Source: Dysgonomonas sp. 511
GTDB lineage: Bacteria > Bacteroidota > Bacteroidia > Bacteroidales > Dysgonomonadaceae
NCBI RefSeq assembly: GCF_010501105.1
Contig: NZ_QVMQ01000001.1
Coordinates: 62,001 to 126,000, forward strand
DNA: 64,000 nt
Direction of reading: 5' to 3'
Part shown: piece by piece, positions 37,513 through 46,247 of the stretch
How the letters are laid out: each line of letters opens with the position of its first letter
Numbering within the stretch: position 1 is the stretch's first letter
The notes under the pieces: generated by a model
Told to the model about the DNA's origin: nothing
What the model saw: only the letters and a program-made list of their open reading frames with translations
The model's database searches: none
Program-made: the position numbers and the translations under genes

Positions 37513-37570
37513 ATTAAGAATGATGAATTAAGAATTGCCATTTCCGGATTCTTAATTCATCATTCTTAAT
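37513..37570. repeat. Perfect 23-bp hairpin between convergent genes
   Basis: 37513-37535 (ATTAAGAATGATGAATTAAG and so on) is the exact inverse complement of 37548-37570, with a 12-nt loop. The arm itself contains the word TTAAGAAT twice. The same word (ATTAAGAATGCCA) occurs near 36947, on the other side of element A. It may be a miniature mobile repeat. It ends 10 nt before the stop of the DUF4139 gene, so it could also terminate that gene. Confidence 0.7.
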
Positions 37571-37579
37571 TCTTATATA

Positions 37580-39421
37580 CTAAAGGTTTAGGTTGCTCTC
37601 TTTCGGATACTTCACCTCGTAGCTGATTTGGTAAACTTTCGTTTCCCCGGCTTTCAGGTCTTCTTCCCAGGAGATTACGCCCAAGTCTTCCTTGTTGGCT
37701 GTCCACGGGGTAGTATCTTTTGTCAGCAGTTTCACGTCGATGTTCTTCTGCATCGAAATAGGATATTGGTCTTTGAGCACCATCTTTATCGTTTTGTTCT
37801 GATTGTTGCGTACAGTCAGGCGGTAGGTAAATACCTGTTCGATATTGTTGCTAAGCGTCTTTTTGCTGCTATAGTCTTGCAGCTTTTCGCGCTTGACGCT
37901 AACCCGTTTATCAGTACCAAGCGTCAGGGCTAGTTTTTGTTGGGTAGAACGCGCATCGATGTATGATTCGCCTACATAAGTGCCATCGTATGTTATATTG
38001 GCTTTGCCGCTCAATAGGTTCAGCTCTTCCCAGCCTGATATTTCGGCAAGCAGGTACGTTTCTTTATCCAGCTTGGGCGCACAGTAATACTTGTATTCGG
38101 CTTTGATCTCTTTGGTAGACAAGTCTATGGCTTGTTCTTTACCGTTGCCCGGTATGGTATATGGCAGGTCGATAGCAAAGGACATATTCAGTTCGTTTTC
38201 CGACTGCGAAACATAGTCGCCCATACCTTTGGTAGTTATCATTACTACACCATTACTGCCTCTCGATCCATAGACAGCGGTAGATGAGGCGTCTTTCAGT
38301 ATGCTTACATCCTTAATCATATCAGGGCTTAGCGAATTGAAATATCCGGCATCGACCTCCACGCCATCTACTATATATAAGGGGGTAGCACTTTCTTTCT
38401 TATGTGTCCTTGAACCTCTAATTACTACCGTTTCTTCCAACTCTTGGTTTTGGTATTCATCATACGAGTACGCATTTTGGGCAATATTCACACCAGATGT
38501 CCGTCCCTGAAGAGCCGAACCAATGCCAAGTGGTGCTGTAGGGAGTATGGGTTTGAGGAACCATGTGCGGAAAAGCGGTGCCGTCTTGCCATTGCTAGGC
38601 GTAGAAGTAGATAGCGTAAGCTTTACCCTGTCCCAGTCGAGACCAGTAGTCTGGCGTACTTTCGACTTCGACTGTATCTTGATCGGCTTGTTGGTAGAAG
38701 CGATATTGATATCGTAGTATGGTGTCCAGCCGGCAGATGTGGTGTAGTACGAAACGGTAAACGTGGCGGTAACGGCAAGTGGAGACGAGACGTTGAGGCG
38801 AAGGATACCCATCGTCTTATCGTTTTTCAGGGATTCCTGGTCGCGTTGCTTCTCTAGCCTGTCAATGGCTCTGTCCAGCTCCGCCTTTTTATTATTGAGG
38901 GTAGATTGCTGTGTCTGCAATTCGGTAGATTTCAGCTTGTAATAGTCCATTGTTTTAACCAGTTCGTCTATGCCAAGCCCTTTTTCCGAGCCGGAGACAT
39001 TCTTATCCGTACCCTTTTGCAGAAGGGTGAGCAGGTTGTTTGTTATTTTGAGGTCTGTGTCTACCTTGCCATACAGGTCTTCATAGTATTTGATAGAATC
39101 ATCTAGACGTTTGTTCCGGACATTCTTCTTCTTGTCGACCAGATAGTCTACCGAGAACTCAGATGCCGAGATAATAACACCGTTCGAAGCTTTTATCTTC
39201 AGGCTGTTCTTGTCTATAGTAGGGCTTAAGCCTTCTATATAGATTTCGTTCTCTCCTTTTGCCAGTAGATATGAGGCCGTATGTGTGAGTTCTGCACCTT
39301 GAAAGAATACTGTGGCGCTTTGCATTTTTGCTTTTACGGTCTTCTTCTCTTCAGTTTGCGCATTTAAGAGCAACAGGCTCGAAGGCAGGAGGAGAATCAG
39401 GGTTAATAGTTTTGCTTTCAT
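37580..39421 (-). CDS. DUF4139 protein with an inserted SusC-like TonB-plug segment
   Basis: A 613-residue exported protein (signal peptide 1-21). Residues 32-130 are a DUF4140-type N-domain (MQSATVFFQGAELTHTA), 160-200 is a coiled coil, and 205-290 plus 410-613 form DUF4139 (GWTPYYDINI, TYRLTVRN, LGVISWEEDLKAGE). Between them, residues about 301-399 look like the plug of SusC-type TonB receptors: ALQGRTSGVNI, PLYIVDGVEVDAG, MIKDVSILKDASSTAVYGSR, GSNGVVMITTKG. No barrel follows, so it is not a transporter. Function is unknown. A TATATTTG box lies at 39454-39461 on the minus strand. Confidence 0.75.
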   Translation of the reverse strand: MKAKLLTLILLLPSSLLLLNAQTEEKKTVKAKMQSATVFFQGAELTHTASYLLAKGENEIYIEGLSPTIDKNSLKIKASNGVIISASEFSVDYLVDKKKNVRNKRLDDSIKYYEDLYGKVDTDLKITNNLLTLLQKGTDKNVSGSEKGLGIDELVKTMDYYKLKSTELQTQQSTLNNKKAELDRAIDRLEKQRDQESLKNDKTMGILRLNVSSPLAVTATFTVSYYTTSAGWTPYYDINIASTNKPIKIQSKSKVRQTTGLDWDRVKLTLSTSTPSNGKTAPLFRTWFLKPILPTAPLGIGSALQGRTSGVNIAQNAYSYDEYQNQELEETVVIRGSRTHKKESATPLYIVDGVEVDAGYFNSLSPDMIKDVSILKDASSTAVYGSRGSNGVVMITTKGMGDYVSQSENELNMSFAIDLPYTIPGNGKEQAIDLSTKEIKAEYKYYCAPKLDKETYLLAEISGWEELNLLSGKANITYDGTYVGESYIDARSTQQKLALTLGTDKRVSVKREKLQDYSSKKTLSNNIEQVFTYRLTVRNNQNKTIKMVLKDQYPISMQKNIDVKLLTKDTTPWTANKEDLGVISWEEDLKAGETKVYQISYEVKYPKESNLNL

Positions 39422-39728
39422 ATTTATCTGTTTATGGTTTTCTCTATTTCATTCAAATATAAAGACAATTGCGAACTTTTCTACCCCTAAGTGGGTGAAA
39501 ACATTCTTTGAATTGGTGATCCGGGTATTTGGCCGTTTGGCAGCCATTTATTATTTTATTTAAAAGGAATCTTATTTTGAACAAAATTCAAGTGCCATTG
39601 TTATAGTAGTTGTAATAAAGATTATATAAAGACACATACAAAGGATACCATGAATATTACAGGGGTATTCTTTGTTTTTTTATGTCTGTTTGGTTTATTA
39701 AAGATTGTTTTATCAAAAAGGTTGAATT
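39422..39728. other. AT-rich divergent promoter region
   Basis: This space separates the DUF4139 gene (-) from the small secreted protein gene (+). It holds a minus-strand TATATTTG box at 39454-39461 for the DUF4139 gene. A 43-codon ORF beginning at 39650 runs into the next gene in another frame and has no SD, so it is not called. Nothing else was recognised. Confidence 0.5.
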
Positions 39729-40091
39729 ATGAAAAGGTTATCAATTTTATTAGTGGCCATCCTTGCATTCAGTGCAGGTAGTTATGCTGTGAACGGAAAT
39801 GAGTACAATGTGCTTTGGACATTAAACAACAGATCAGTATCTCAGAAGGTGTCTGATTATGTAGGGGCTACCCCTGCCCAGACTCAGGTGTTGAACGAAA
39901 TATTCTATGCCTCTGTGCAAAGATTGACCGATGCCTTAGTCGAAGGCGACAAAACAGAAGCCCAGAGAGCATTGATATTCAATATCGCAAATGTAAAGGC
40001 CGTATTGTCGAAACAACAGTTCAGGAAATACCTGGAAATACTGAACAAGACTTATCAACAGCAAAACGTTGCTTCATTGACAAATGAATAA
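39729..40091 (+). CDS. Small exported helical protein, unknown function
   Basis: A 120-residue protein with a clear signal peptide (1-20, cleavage after SYA). The mature part of about 100 residues is predicted mainly helical (VSDYVGATPAQTQVLNEIFYASVQRLTDALVEGDKTEAQRAL) and has no Cys. The pattern recalls small periplasmic helical proteins but no family was recognised with certainty. It is monocistronic and followed by a terminator hairpin at 40125-40151. Confidence 0.65.
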   Translation: MKRLSILLVAILAFSAGSYAVNGNEYNVLWTLNNRSVSQKVSDYVGATPAQTQVLNEIFYASVQRLTDALVEGDKTEAQRALIFNIANVKAVLSKQQFRKYLEILNKTYQQQNVASLTNE

Positions 40092-40124
40092 ATAGTAAGC
40101 GACATGATAAGCGACAAGGAAGGG

Positions 40125-40161
40125 AAGGTATCGAACCAAAATCGATGCCTTTCTTCTTTTT
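40125..40161. terminator. Terminator between convergent genes
   Basis: AAGGTATCG 40125-40133 pairs with CGATGCCTT 40143-40151 (one G-T pair), followed on the + strand by TCTTCTTTTTC. It terminates the small secreted-protein gene and may also serve the convergent mazG gene. Confidence 0.6.
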
Positions 40162-40943
40162 CATTCCTTTGCTTTCGCCTCATCCCACAAAGCATCCATC
40201 TCTGCCAACGTCATATCTTTGAGGCTCTTATTCATACTCTTAGCCTCTTGCTCTATATGGTTGAATCGGCGGATAAATTTCTGATTGGTGCGTTCCAGGG
40301 CGTTGTCGGGATTCACTTTATACAAGCGGGCTGCGTTGATAAGGCTGAAAAACATATCGCCAAATTCGGCTTCCATTTTATCCTCGTTCAAGTTAGCCAC
40401 CTCATCTTTCAGCTCCGAAAGCTCTTCCGAAACCTTATCCCATACATCTTCTTTCTTATCCCAGTCGAAACCGGCATTACGAGCCTTATCCTGTATTCTA
40501 TGGGCTTTTGCGATCGAAGGCAATGATGCTGGCACGCCTCCCAGTATGGTCTTGTTACCTCCTTTTTCTTTCAGCTTTATCTGCTCCCACGATTTCTCCA
40601 CCTCTCCGGCTGTTGCTGCCGCATCGTCGCCAAATACATGCGGATGGCGGAAAATCAGCTTATCACAAAGTGCATTACATACGTCGGCAATATCAAAAGA
40701 GTCCTTTTCCTCCCCTATCTTGGCGTAAAAGACTATGTGGAGCAAGACATCGCCAAGCTCCTTTTTTATGGCTTCGTCGCTATTTTGGATGATAGCTTCG
40801 CAGAGTTCATAGGTCTCTTCTATCGTGTTGGTGCGCAGGCTTTCGTTAGTTTGTTTGGCATCCCACGGGCATTTTTCGCGCAGTTCGTCCATTATGTCGA
40901 GCAGGCGGCCAAATGCTTCCATCTTCTGTTGTTTGGTATTCAT
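40161..40943 (-). CDS. mazG: Nucleoside triphosphate pyrophosphohydrolase MazG
   Basis: A 260-residue cytoplasmic enzyme that hydrolyses NTPs to NMPs and PPi, cleaning the nucleotide pool. The N-terminal MazG domain has the metal-binding pattern CPWDAKQTNESLRTNTIEETYELCEAI with EELGD-like KKELGDVLLHIVFYAKIG; the second domain follows after residue 160 (SEELSELKDEVANLNEDKMEAEFGDMFFSLIN). Length matches two-domain MazG proteins such as that of E. coli. It is a single gene upstream of which lies the dsbD-like gene. Confidence 0.9.
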   Translation of the reverse strand: MNTKQQKMEAFGRLLDIMDELREKCPWDAKQTNESLRTNTIEETYELCEAIIQNSDEAIKKELGDVLLHIVFYAKIGEEKDSFDIADVCNALCDKLIFRHPHVFGDDAAATAGEVEKSWEQIKLKEKGGNKTILGGVPASLPSIAKAHRIQDKARNAGFDWDKKEDVWDKVSEELSELKDEVANLNEDKMEAEFGDMFFSLINAARLYKVNPDNALERTNQKFIRRFNHIEQEAKSMNKSLKDMTLAEMDALWDEAKAKE

Positions 40944-41051
40944 TCGTTTCTATTCCATTTTGTTTTATAAACAATTCTTTGGCCGTCTTCGGCTGAACCA
41001 CCCCATAGCGACTTACAGAGAATACTTCATAAACCACTATATTCCAATCTT

Positions 41052-43064
41052 TTATTTCTTGAAGTTTTGTAGTCCAATATTCAGGAACCCAATGTATTTA
41101 TCTACATCTTCATCGTATGCATACGAAGGGCCTATAGGGTTTCCCGCATGGTCGAGCAATACGTAATACGGTTGCGAATTTGTCCCGAATTTATGGCGTT
41201 GCAGGTAACTCCATTTATCCCCGATGGTTTTCAGTTTTGTCTTCTTTCCGTTTTCGTCTACTTCTATTACTTCAGGCAGGCTTTTCTTATCATCTACCAT
41301 CAGGGTGATAAGTACATAATCTTTTTCTAGCAGATCTTTTACCCTTACGTCTGTCCATACTGCTGCTTCCATCTTGCGGCAATTGACACATCCCCAGCCT
41401 GAGAAGTCTATTATTACAGGCTTGTTGTTTTTGCGGGCATACTCCATGCCTGTTTCGTAATCGTCGAACATGGCATGTACTTCGCCTTTATACAGATTGA
41501 AATCCTGAGTAATCAACGGCGGAGAAAATGCGCTTATCGCTTTCAGTGGCGCGCCCCAAAGCCCCGGAACCATATAAATGGCAAACGAGAACGAAGCGAT
41601 AGCCATCAGCAGGCGGGGTACTGATACATGCTTGAGGTCGCTATCGTGCGGCAGTTTTATTTTACCCAACAGATAAACTCCGAGTAAGACAAATATTATA
41701 ATCCAAAGGCTCAGGAAAACTTCGCGGTCGAGTATCCCCCAACCATAAGCTAAGTCGGCAACTGATAAGAATTTCAAGGCAAGAGCCAATTCGAGGAAGC
41801 CAAGCACCACCTTTACCGAGTTGAGCCATCCGCCGGATTTAGGCATGCTTTCGAGCCACGACGGAAATATAGCAAATAGAGAGAATGGGATAGCCAGAGC
41901 GAAAGCAAACCCAAACATACCCACAGCAGGAGCGATGATGCTGCCCGATGTAAATGCCTGTACCAGCAATGTGCCGATGATTGGCCCTGTGCACGAGAAT
42001 GAGACAAGAGCCAGTGTGAATGCCATGAAGAAAATACTAAGGATACCTGTAGTAGAATCGGCCTTTTGATCCATCTTATTTGTCCACGAAGAAGGGAGCA
42101 CCATTTCGAATGCCCCGAAGAAAGATACGGCAAAAACCACCAGTAAACCAAAGAATATTAAATTGAATATAGCACTGGTAGACAAGTCATTCAATGCGCT
42201 CGGCCCGAATATTGCTGTAATAATCAAACCTAGAGCTACGTATATAATGATAATGCCAAGCCCGTAAGTGACGGCATCTTTTATTGCTTTGCTCCTGTTT
42301 TTCTTATTTCTTTTGAGGAAGAAGCTTACAGTCATCGGTATCATAGGCCACACGCATGGCGTAAGCAATGCGATAAAGCCGCCGCCCATACCTACGATGA
42401 ATACCCATATCAATGACAAATCGGAAGTATCGCCTTCTGCTCCATACGCTTTCAATTCTTCTATCACAGGCCGCCACAGATCCGATTTGCTGACCCCCTG
42501 CGCATTTGCCGGTTGAGCAATGGAATCTACAGGTTGTAGTATCAGGCTATCGCCGCTTTTGCTCACCTCTTCTGTTTTACCTGTAGTAGCAACAAAGCCT
42601 GCGGGCAAATCCTTCGATGTGTAATTCAAATCTATCTTGAACGAAATACACTGTCCGTCTATCTCGCTGCAAACCTGTCCGCGCAGATCACCTTCGAGCG
42701 CAAAGGCGTCTTTATCTGTAACTTTAAACCGCTGAACAAAGGTTGCTTTGGTTTCATAATAGCCTACTTCCATCTTGAAAATATCGTCATAATATTTTTT
42801 CAAAGTAGAATTAACGGCTTTAAACTCTCCTGCTTTCTCTGCTCCTTTAAGCTTATCTACGGAAAGGCTTGTAGGCATAGGCCCATCTGCAGGAAGATTT
42901 ATCTCATAAATATGCCAGGTGGGATCGATGCTAAAGTTGGCGGTAAGCTCTACCTCTCCGTTTCCTTTATCTGCAAGTTTGACTGTCCATGTAGCTGGCT
43001 CTTGTGCGTTGACACTTATTATACCTGTTATAAACAAGGCTATAAATAAGAAATATTTTTTCAT
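41052..43064 (-). CDS. Thiol:disulfide interchange protein, DsbD type
   Basis: A 670-residue inner-membrane protein that carries electrons from cytoplasmic thioredoxin to periplasmic partners. Domains in order: signal peptide (1-20); a periplasmic N-domain (about 22-160) with Cys132 and Cys139; eight TM segments (about 215-510) with the transmembrane pair Cys237 (LTPCVWPMIP) and Cys358 (SFSCTGPIIG); and a C-terminal thioredoxin domain with Cys559-Cys562 (GWGCVNCRKME). All redox cysteines are present. A TATCTTTG box is on the minus strand at 43103-43110. Confidence 0.88.
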   Translation of the reverse strand: MKKYFLFIALFITGIISVNAQEPATWTVKLADKGNGEVELTANFSIDPTWHIYEINLPADGPMPTSLSVDKLKGAEKAGEFKAVNSTLKKYYDDIFKMEVGYYETKATFVQRFKVTDKDAFALEGDLRGQVCSEIDGQCISFKIDLNYTSKDLPAGFVATTGKTEEVSKSGDSLILQPVDSIAQPANAQGVSKSDLWRPVIEELKAYGAEGDTSDLSLIWVFIVGMGGGFIALLTPCVWPMIPMTVSFFLKRNKKNRSKAIKDAVTYGLGIIIIYVALGLIITAIFGPSALNDLSTSAIFNLIFFGLLVVFAVSFFGAFEMVLPSSWTNKMDQKADSTTGILSIFFMAFTLALVSFSCTGPIIGTLLVQAFTSGSIIAPAVGMFGFAFALAIPFSLFAIFPSWLESMPKSGGWLNSVKVVLGFLELALALKFLSVADLAYGWGILDREVFLSLWIIIFVLLGVYLLGKIKLPHDSDLKHVSVPRLLMAIASFSFAIYMVPGLWGAPLKAISAFSPPLITQDFNLYKGEVHAMFDDYETGMEYARKNNKPVIIDFSGWGCVNCRKMEAAVWTDVRVKDLLEKDYVLITLMVDDKKSLPEVIEVDENGKKTKLKTIGDKWSYLQRHKFGTNSQPYYVLLDHAGNPIGPSYAYDEDVDKYIGFLNIGLQNFKK

Positions 43065-43102
43065 AAACTATATCTATATTTTTTGATATATTATAAGATT
43101 TG

Positions 43103-43110
43103 CAAAGATA
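43103..43110 (-). promoter_or_regulatory. Candidate -7 box of the dsbD-like gene
   Basis: The minus strand reads TATCTTTG, 38 nt before the start codon. A TTG lies about 23 bp upstream of it, slightly further than the usual -33 spacing. Confidence 0.5.
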
Positions 43111-43199
43111 CAAAAAGAGTATATATTCTCTGTCAACCTTCCATCCTTTTTTATTTTGTTAATATCCTCAGTCTGTTTATACATCAAATATTAACTCGA

Positions 43200-43354
43200 A
43201 AAAAGTAACACAAGTAACACATTTTAGCCCATTTTTATATGTTACTTTTTCTCTCCCTTGCCGTGGCTTTGCTCACAAGTCCCATTTGGGGATTTAGGGG
43301 GCAAAAAGTAACAAAAGTAACACTTCTTCCACTGTTTTCCAGATGTTACTTTTT
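43200..43354. repeat. Composite palindromic repeat, copy 2 (inverted)
   Basis: Unit 4 (43200-43250) and unit 5 (43303-43354) both start AAAAAGTAAC and end GTTACTTTTT, so each has perfectly complementary 10-bp ends. The spacer CTCTCCCTTGCCGTGGCTTT matches the inverse complement of the spacer at 34407-34469, so the whole composite is inverted relative to copy 1. It has no ORF and fills the 349-bp gap between the dsbD-like gene and the M15 peptidase gene. Confidence 0.75.
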
Positions 43355-43413
43355 CGTTCCTGTTTCCCTCTATTATAGATAATTGAATGGCTGTTTTATG
43401 CAAAAATCCACCA

Positions 43414-44190
43414 TTACTCTATCAACAATTCCGGCCTGTATTCGAAGTGCATTGTATCGTAGTGATACCATTTTCCGCCCCAGATAAAACCATACTTTTC
43501 GAATATATCGACTATCAGCTGCGGGATGCGGTTTTTATATTTCAGGTCTACATTCTCATTGTTGCATTTGCAGTCCCATTGCCAGTAATTCGAATACTTG
43601 ATGCTTACATCTATGGCTGTGCCAAAACTGTGCGCGCTGAGCCTGTCTGCCCCTCTTACCTTTCGCCAGACAAATGTTCCCGCACTGAGTACATAGTCTT
43701 TGAGTTCGGGATGCCGGTCTAGCTCGTCCGATACCTTTTGCAGTTGTTTGTCTACTCCGTTTATAGTGGTAACTTTCAATTTCTGGTTTACAAGTTTGGG
43801 ACACCATATTATGGTGGTCAGCGTTTTTTGTACCTCGGCAGCCGATGCGCCGTACATCTTTTTCAGGAGGTCTTCGCTGCGTATGCGCCCCGGGTCGTGA
43901 TTTTTTGGCAGGGTAGTTACTTTTCCTTTCTTGTATTCGAATGCGAATATGTCTTTTACCGAATTGCTGTTTACCAGTTCTTCGTGTGTTTTATTTTCTT
44001 TCCCATCGTTGGCATATGCAACCTTATTGCCATTAGCCAATATGATGTAGCTACCGTCGAAACCTGTGATGGTTTCGGGATATGCTTTTACAAGTTTCTG
44101 TACAGGTAGTGGATAGCTGTCGGCAACTTGTGCATTTAGCACGCTTGAGCAAGCTATGCCGATCAGTACAATTACAAGCCGTATATTCAT
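43414..44190 (-). CDS. M15-family peptidoglycan peptidase (VanY/L-Ala-D-Glu or D,D type)
   Basis: A 258-residue exported enzyme with signal peptide (1-20, cleavage after LNA). The zinc-peptidase signature is SAHSFGTAIDVSIKY near 188-202 (H...D) and HYDTMHFEYRPE near 245-256 (metal His). These fit the M15 family, which cuts cell-wall stem or cross-bridge peptides. Precise bond specificity cannot be read. It is 74 nt upstream of nothing on the same strand that looks coupled; the DUF1573 gene starts its own unit. Confidence 0.8.
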   Translation of the reverse strand: MNIRLVIVLIGIACSSVLNAQVADSYPLPVQKLVKAYPETITGFDGSYIILANGNKVAYANDGKENKTHEELVNSNSVKDIFAFEYKKGKVTTLPKNHDPGRIRSEDLLKKMYGASAAEVQKTLTTIIWCPKLVNQKLKVTTINGVDKQLQKVSDELDRHPELKDYVLSAGTFVWRKVRGADRLSAHSFGTAIDVSIKYSNYWQWDCKCNNENVDLKYKNRIPQLIVDIFEKYGFIWGGKWYHYDTMHFEYRPELLIE

Positions 44191-44264
44191 GCTTTAAAGA
44201 AAAAATAGGGATATACCTACAGATGTGATATATCCCCATTGATTGTTTTATAGTCGCTATTTTC

Positions 44265-44657
44265 TTATTTGCGGAGGACTTCCCCTTTCAGGTGCAATTT
44301 ATAGATAGTGTCGGGAACGTTGGTGAAAACTGTTACCGCTTTGTCTATCGTACCCGGGCGTCCTGTTGCGGAATAAGTCACTTTTATTATACCTTCTTTT
44401 CCCGGAAGCACAGGTTCTTTCGTATAGTTAGGCGTTGTACATCCGCAGGTTGTTTGCACCCTTTGTATGATTAGCGGGGCTGTCCCTGTATTTTTGAATG
44501 TAAATTCGCAGCTTACGGTTCCCGTAGCTTCTTGTACTTTACCAAAGTTATGAGTCGTTGTTTTAAATGCAGCTTTAGGTAGTTTCTTTCCTTCTTGTGC
44601 GGCGATAAAGCCAGTCGATAAAATTAATGCTAATAATATAAATCCGATTTTTTTCAT
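44265..44657 (-). CDS. DUF1573 exported protein
   Basis: A 130-residue protein with signal peptide (1-20). The mature part is one Ig-like beta-sandwich: FKTTTHNFGKVQEATGTVSCEFTFKNTGTAPLIIQRVQTTCGCTTPNY, with the family CGCT motif, then PGKEGIIKVTYSATGRPG. This is the DUF1573 domain that is very common in Bacteroidetes envelope proteins. The function is unknown. It lies between the M15 peptidase and the ahpC terminator, on the same strand as both. Confidence 0.85.
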   Translation of the reverse strand: MKKIGFILLALILSTGFIAAQEGKKLPKAAFKTTTHNFGKVQEATGTVSCEFTFKNTGTAPLIIQRVQTTCGCTTPNYTKEPVLPGKEGIIKVTYSATGRPGTIDKAVTVFTNVPDTIYKLHLKGEVLRK

Positions 44658-44850
44658 ATCTCTACAAAATTTGTTCTCTTAAATAATGGTTCTGAATAAT
44701 ATAAACACTGAGATCTGATTTTTGTTTTGCCGGTGTTTTTTATTACGGAGCAAAGGTATAAATAAAAATGGGCACATGTTAATATTTTTACAATAATTCA
44801 CATTGGGAAAGGGTATATAACATAAGACTTTAATGCCTTATTGAAAAGAG

Positions 44851-44882
44851 AAAAACCGCTATCATCCACGACTGCGGTTTTT
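44851..44882 (-). terminator. Terminator of the peroxiredoxin gene
   Basis: AAAAACCGC 44851-44859 pairs with GCGGTTTTT 44874-44882. On the minus strand the stem ends in a T-rich run; it lies 50 nt after the stop of the peroxiredoxin gene. Confidence 0.75.
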
Positions 44883-44932
44883 CGTACTAACCTAGAATGT
44901 TGTAAAAATCAATATATCTGCATGATTGATTT

Positions 44933-45568
44933 TTAATGTTTCTGAGACAGATACTCAGAAATACCGTCTTGTGTAGCCTTCAGGGCTTTGTCTCCTTTTT
45001 TCCAGTTGGCAGGACAAACCTCCCCATATTCTTCAGTGAATTGCAGGGCGTCGATCACCCGTAGTATTTCGTCTACGCTACGGCCAAGAGGCATATCGTT
45101 TACTACCTGGTGGCGTACCACTCCTTCTTTGTCGATAAGGAACAGGCCGCGATAAGCCTGCGGTGCACCTACAAATACATCCTCGCCGGCATCGTTATAG
45201 TCGAATTGTCCGGCAAGCACATCGTAAGCAGTGGATATCATAAGCGATTGGTCGGATACCAGCGGATACTTTACGCCTTTGATACCGCCATCGTTTTGTT
45301 CTGTTTGCAACCATTTCCAATGCGAAAATGCGGAGTCGGTAGATGCGCCGACAACAGCAACGTTGCGCGATTCAAATTCTGCTATTTTTTCCTGGAAAGC
45401 AATGATCTCTGTCGGGCATACAAATGTGAAGTCGGCCGGGTAGAAGAAGAAGACAACATACTTCTTTCCGTTGTATTGTTCCAAAGAAAAATTTTCTACT
45501 ATCTCATTTCCGTTTACTACTGCACCTGTGTTGAATACCGGGGCTTTTTTGCCTACTAATACTGCCAT
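44933..45568 (-). CDS. ahpC: Peroxiredoxin AhpC
   Basis: A 211-residue typical 2-Cys peroxiredoxin that reduces H2O2 and alkyl hydroperoxides in the cytoplasm. Peroxidatic Cys51 is in FTFVCPTE; resolving Cys185 is in GEVCPANW. It is normally recharged by AhpF or thioredoxin reductase; no ahpF gene is adjacent, unlike many Bacteroides. The gene has a consensus promoter at 45611-45642 and an intrinsic terminator at 44851-44882, so it is monocistronic. Confidence 0.92.
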   Translation of the reverse strand: MAVLVGKKAPVFNTGAVVNGNEIVENFSLEQYNGKKYVVFFFYPADFTFVCPTEIIAFQEKIAEFESRNVAVVGASTDSAFSHWKWLQTEQNDGGIKGVKYPLVSDQSLMISTAYDVLAGQFDYNDAGEDVFVGAPQAYRGLFLIDKEGVVRHQVVNDMPLGRSVDEILRVIDALQFTEEYGEVCPANWKKGDKALKATQDGISEYLSQKH

Positions 45569-45610
45569 AGTTGAATGTTTTTTTACTCGTTATTGTTTTT
45601 TTACCTGATG

Positions 45611-45642
45611 CAAATGTAATTGCTTAATACTGATAAATCAAA
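45611..45642 (-). promoter_or_regulatory. Strong consensus promoter of ahpC
   Basis: On the minus strand, TTTG (45642-45639) and TACATTTG (45618-45611) are separated by 20 bp, an exact match to the Bacteroidetes -33/-7 consensus, 43 nt before the ATG. Confidence 0.75.
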
Positions 45643-45704
45643 TAGATATTTATTATGTATATATCGACCAATTCTATTCACCCCTACTATTCAGGCTTTT
45701 CCTT

Positions 45705-45712
45705 TATCTTTG
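45705..45712 (+). promoter_or_regulatory. Candidate -7 box of the Nim-like gene
   Basis: TATCTTTG fits TAnnTTTG, 31 nt before the ATG. No -33 TTTG is at the right distance. Confidence 0.45.
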
Positions 45713-45743
45713 TATCAAAACCTCAGGAAAAAGAATTTAGCGT

Positions 45744-46247
45744 ATGATAACAGTTACAGTAGAAGAGAGGCATCTGACAGAAGAAATAATAAAAAAGAAT
45801 GCGGTTTGCTATGTGGGCATGATAACGCCGGAAGGCTTGCCCTATGTCATCCCGATGAATTTCGGCTATAAGGATGATATTATATACTTGCATTCGGCAC
45901 AGGAGGGATCGAGCATCACAGCCTTAGAAAACAATCCGAATGTATGTATAACTTTTTGTACCGACCCCACCCTTACTTATCAGAATAAGGAAGTGGCTTG
46001 CAGCTACAGGGTGAAGGGAGCCAGCGCAATTTGTTACGGGAAAGTGGTTTTCGAAGAAAATTTCGATGAGAAAGTCAATGCCCTGAACATAATAATGGGG
46101 CAATACTCGGAGCGTAAATTTTCATACTCCGATCCGGCTGTCAACAATGTAAAGGTATGGAAAGTGGAAATAGAGCGAATCTCGACAAAGGTGTTCGGCG
46201 TTCCTCATCGCAACTCGCGCAATTATAAGGACAATCTGGAGTTTTAA
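45744..46247 (+). CDS. Pyridoxamine 5'-phosphate oxidase-like flavoprotein (NimA-type family)
   Basis: A 167-residue cytoplasmic split-barrel protein that binds FMN. Conserved segments: VCYVGMITPEGLPYVIPMNFGY (22-43), YLHSAQEGSSITALENNPNVCITF (48-71) and ACSYRVKGASAICYGKVVFEENFDEK (89-115). These match the Pyridox_ox_2 family that includes nitroimidazole reductases (Nim) and many uncharacterised flavoproteins; resistance to nitroimidazoles is not implied. Its stop overlaps the stop of the convergent NUDIX gene by 4 nt. Confidence 0.7.
   Translation: MITVTVEERHLTEEIIKKNAVCYVGMITPEGLPYVIPMNFGYKDDIIYLHSAQEGSSITALENNPNVCITFCTDPTLTYQNKEVACSYRVKGASAICYGKVVFEENFDEKVNALNIIMGQYSERKFSYSDPAVNNVKVWKVEIERISTKVFGVPHRNSRNYKDNLEF

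Noticed and set aside
39650..39781. 43-codon ORF overlapping the start of the small secreted-protein gene
   Set aside because: Different frame, no SD; the main gene has a clear signal peptide in the other frame.
45744..46247. Nitroimidazole-resistance (nim) gene
   Set aside because: The protein belongs to the same broad flavoprotein family, but sequence alone does not show resistance activity, so only the family is reported.
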